Notes under the pieces: model-generated
What the model was told of the DNA's origin: nothing
Database searches by the model: none
The model's input: the letters and a program-made list of their open reading frames with translations, nothing else
Position numbers and translations under genes: made by a program
Source of the DNA: Rebecca billardiae RCC1528
Taxonomy: Eukaryota > Haptophyta
Reading direction: 5' to 3'
Assembly: GCA_965240325.2 (NCBI GenBank)
Contig: OZ251237.1
Location: 434,001 to 498,000, forward strand
Length of the DNA stretch: 64,000 nt
Shown here: piece by piece, positions 63,666-64,000 of the stretch
Layout of the letters: the number at the start of each line of letters is the position of its first letter
Position numbering within the stretch: the first letter of the stretch is position 1

Positions 63666-64000
63666 CGCTTCGCGCGGCGACTTTCGGCGGCCGCGATGAC
63701 GTTTGGCTGCGGCCGAGTCCACCGGACTCGGGCTCGGCCGCGGTGCCGAGTCCCGGTCCGGCCGCTCGACGGGCACGGCCTTCCTGCCGAGTGCCGACCG
63801 GCGGTACCACTCACAGTCCGACCGGCAAGTTAAGTCGGTGTGACTACGTCTCAGTCTACTACTCACGGTAGCCGTCACTCGGCCGCACTGGGGCGATCAC
63901 GGATCAGCGCGCCGCGCGACGGGCTCGCGGGCCGACGCGACTCTCGCCGACTGCGGCGGCGGCACGGCATCCGATTCCGAGGCTCGCGAGTCGGAGTCGC
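63666..64000. promoter_or_regulatory. 5' flank of ArgJ to window end
   Basis: GC-rich with a CGAGTCCACCGGACTCG palindrome near 63715 and no clear TATA box. No other gene is supported before the window edge. Confidence 0.3.

Noticed and set aside
1-64000. CRISPR arrays, bacterial operons or prophage
   Set aside because: Introns, eukaryotic protein families and the promoter arrangement show nuclear DNA. The tandem arrays are minisatellites with no spacer pattern.

Overview
The window is nuclear DNA of a eukaryote. It is very GC-rich, its genes carry spliceosomal introns, and many products are typically eukaryotic: MMS19, eIF2-gamma, STRAP, strawberry notch, fidgetin-like 1, an ERGIC-53-type lectin, an F-box protein and a long SFI1-like protein. 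Two or three products (an FKBP, an ArgJ, one unknown) begin with signal-peptide-like leaders. The FKBP leader also has a twin-arginine lumenal signal, which points to a photosynthetic alga with a secondary plastid. GC-rich introns with unusual GTGCGC donors and one GC-AG intron would fit a haptophyte, or less surely a pelagophyte. This placement is an inference.

Layout. 1-3849 (-): a membrane-anchored sulfotransferase/glycosyltransferase fusion running off the left edge. 3.9-10.9 kb: a repeat-dominated stretch with foldback sequences, a 190-220 bp minisatellite, TA microsatellites, a dispersed repeat family and one decayed ORF. 10.9-13.2 kb: an unknown secreted-type protein (-) and an M48 metalloprotease (+) starting head to head. 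13.2-15.8 kb: repeats only. 15.8-19.5 kb: MMS19 (-). 19.8-21.4 kb: hairpins, including an 83-bp-arm inverted repeat. 21.65-22.26 kb: lumenal FKBP (+). 22.7-24.7 kb: ERGIC-53-like lectin (-). 25.1-26.9 kb: coiled-coil protein (-). 27.2-29.3 kb: F-box/beta-helix protein (-). 29.9-31.0 kb: zinc-finger, transposase-like fragment (+). 30.9-31.9 kb: OCIA-domain-like protein (-). 32.2-40.2 kb: SFI1-like protein (+). 40.2-41.2 kb: repeats. 41.2-41.7 kb: truncated Rossmann protein (-). 41.9-44.3 kb: 5'-nucleotidase (+). 44.75-46.36 kb: eIF2-gamma (-). 46.49-47.53 kb: STRAP (+). 47.7-50.55 kb: tandem duplication of a 1.57 kb unit. 51.0-56.1 kb: strawberry notch (-). 56.2-58.3 kb: FIGNL1-type AAA ATPase (+). 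58.6-60.6 kb: armadillo-like protein (-). 60.8-61.6 kb: unknown plastid-type protein (+). 62.3-63.7 kb: ArgJ (-).

There is no operon. Neighbouring genes mostly alternate strand, giving head-to-head pairs only about 10-250 bp apart. Most repeats lie in convergent 3'-3' gaps or in the left repeat zone. Fifteen introns (82-199 bp) could be placed by joining conserved protein segments across frames. The genes are mostly housekeeping and do not form one pathway: translation and Fe-S delivery (eIF2-gamma, STRAP, MMS19), the secretory route and surface glycans (sulfotransferase/GT, ERGIC-53, 5'-nucleotidase), plastid functions (FKBP, ArgJ), and chromatin or cytoskeleton (SBNO, FIGNL1, SFI1-like).
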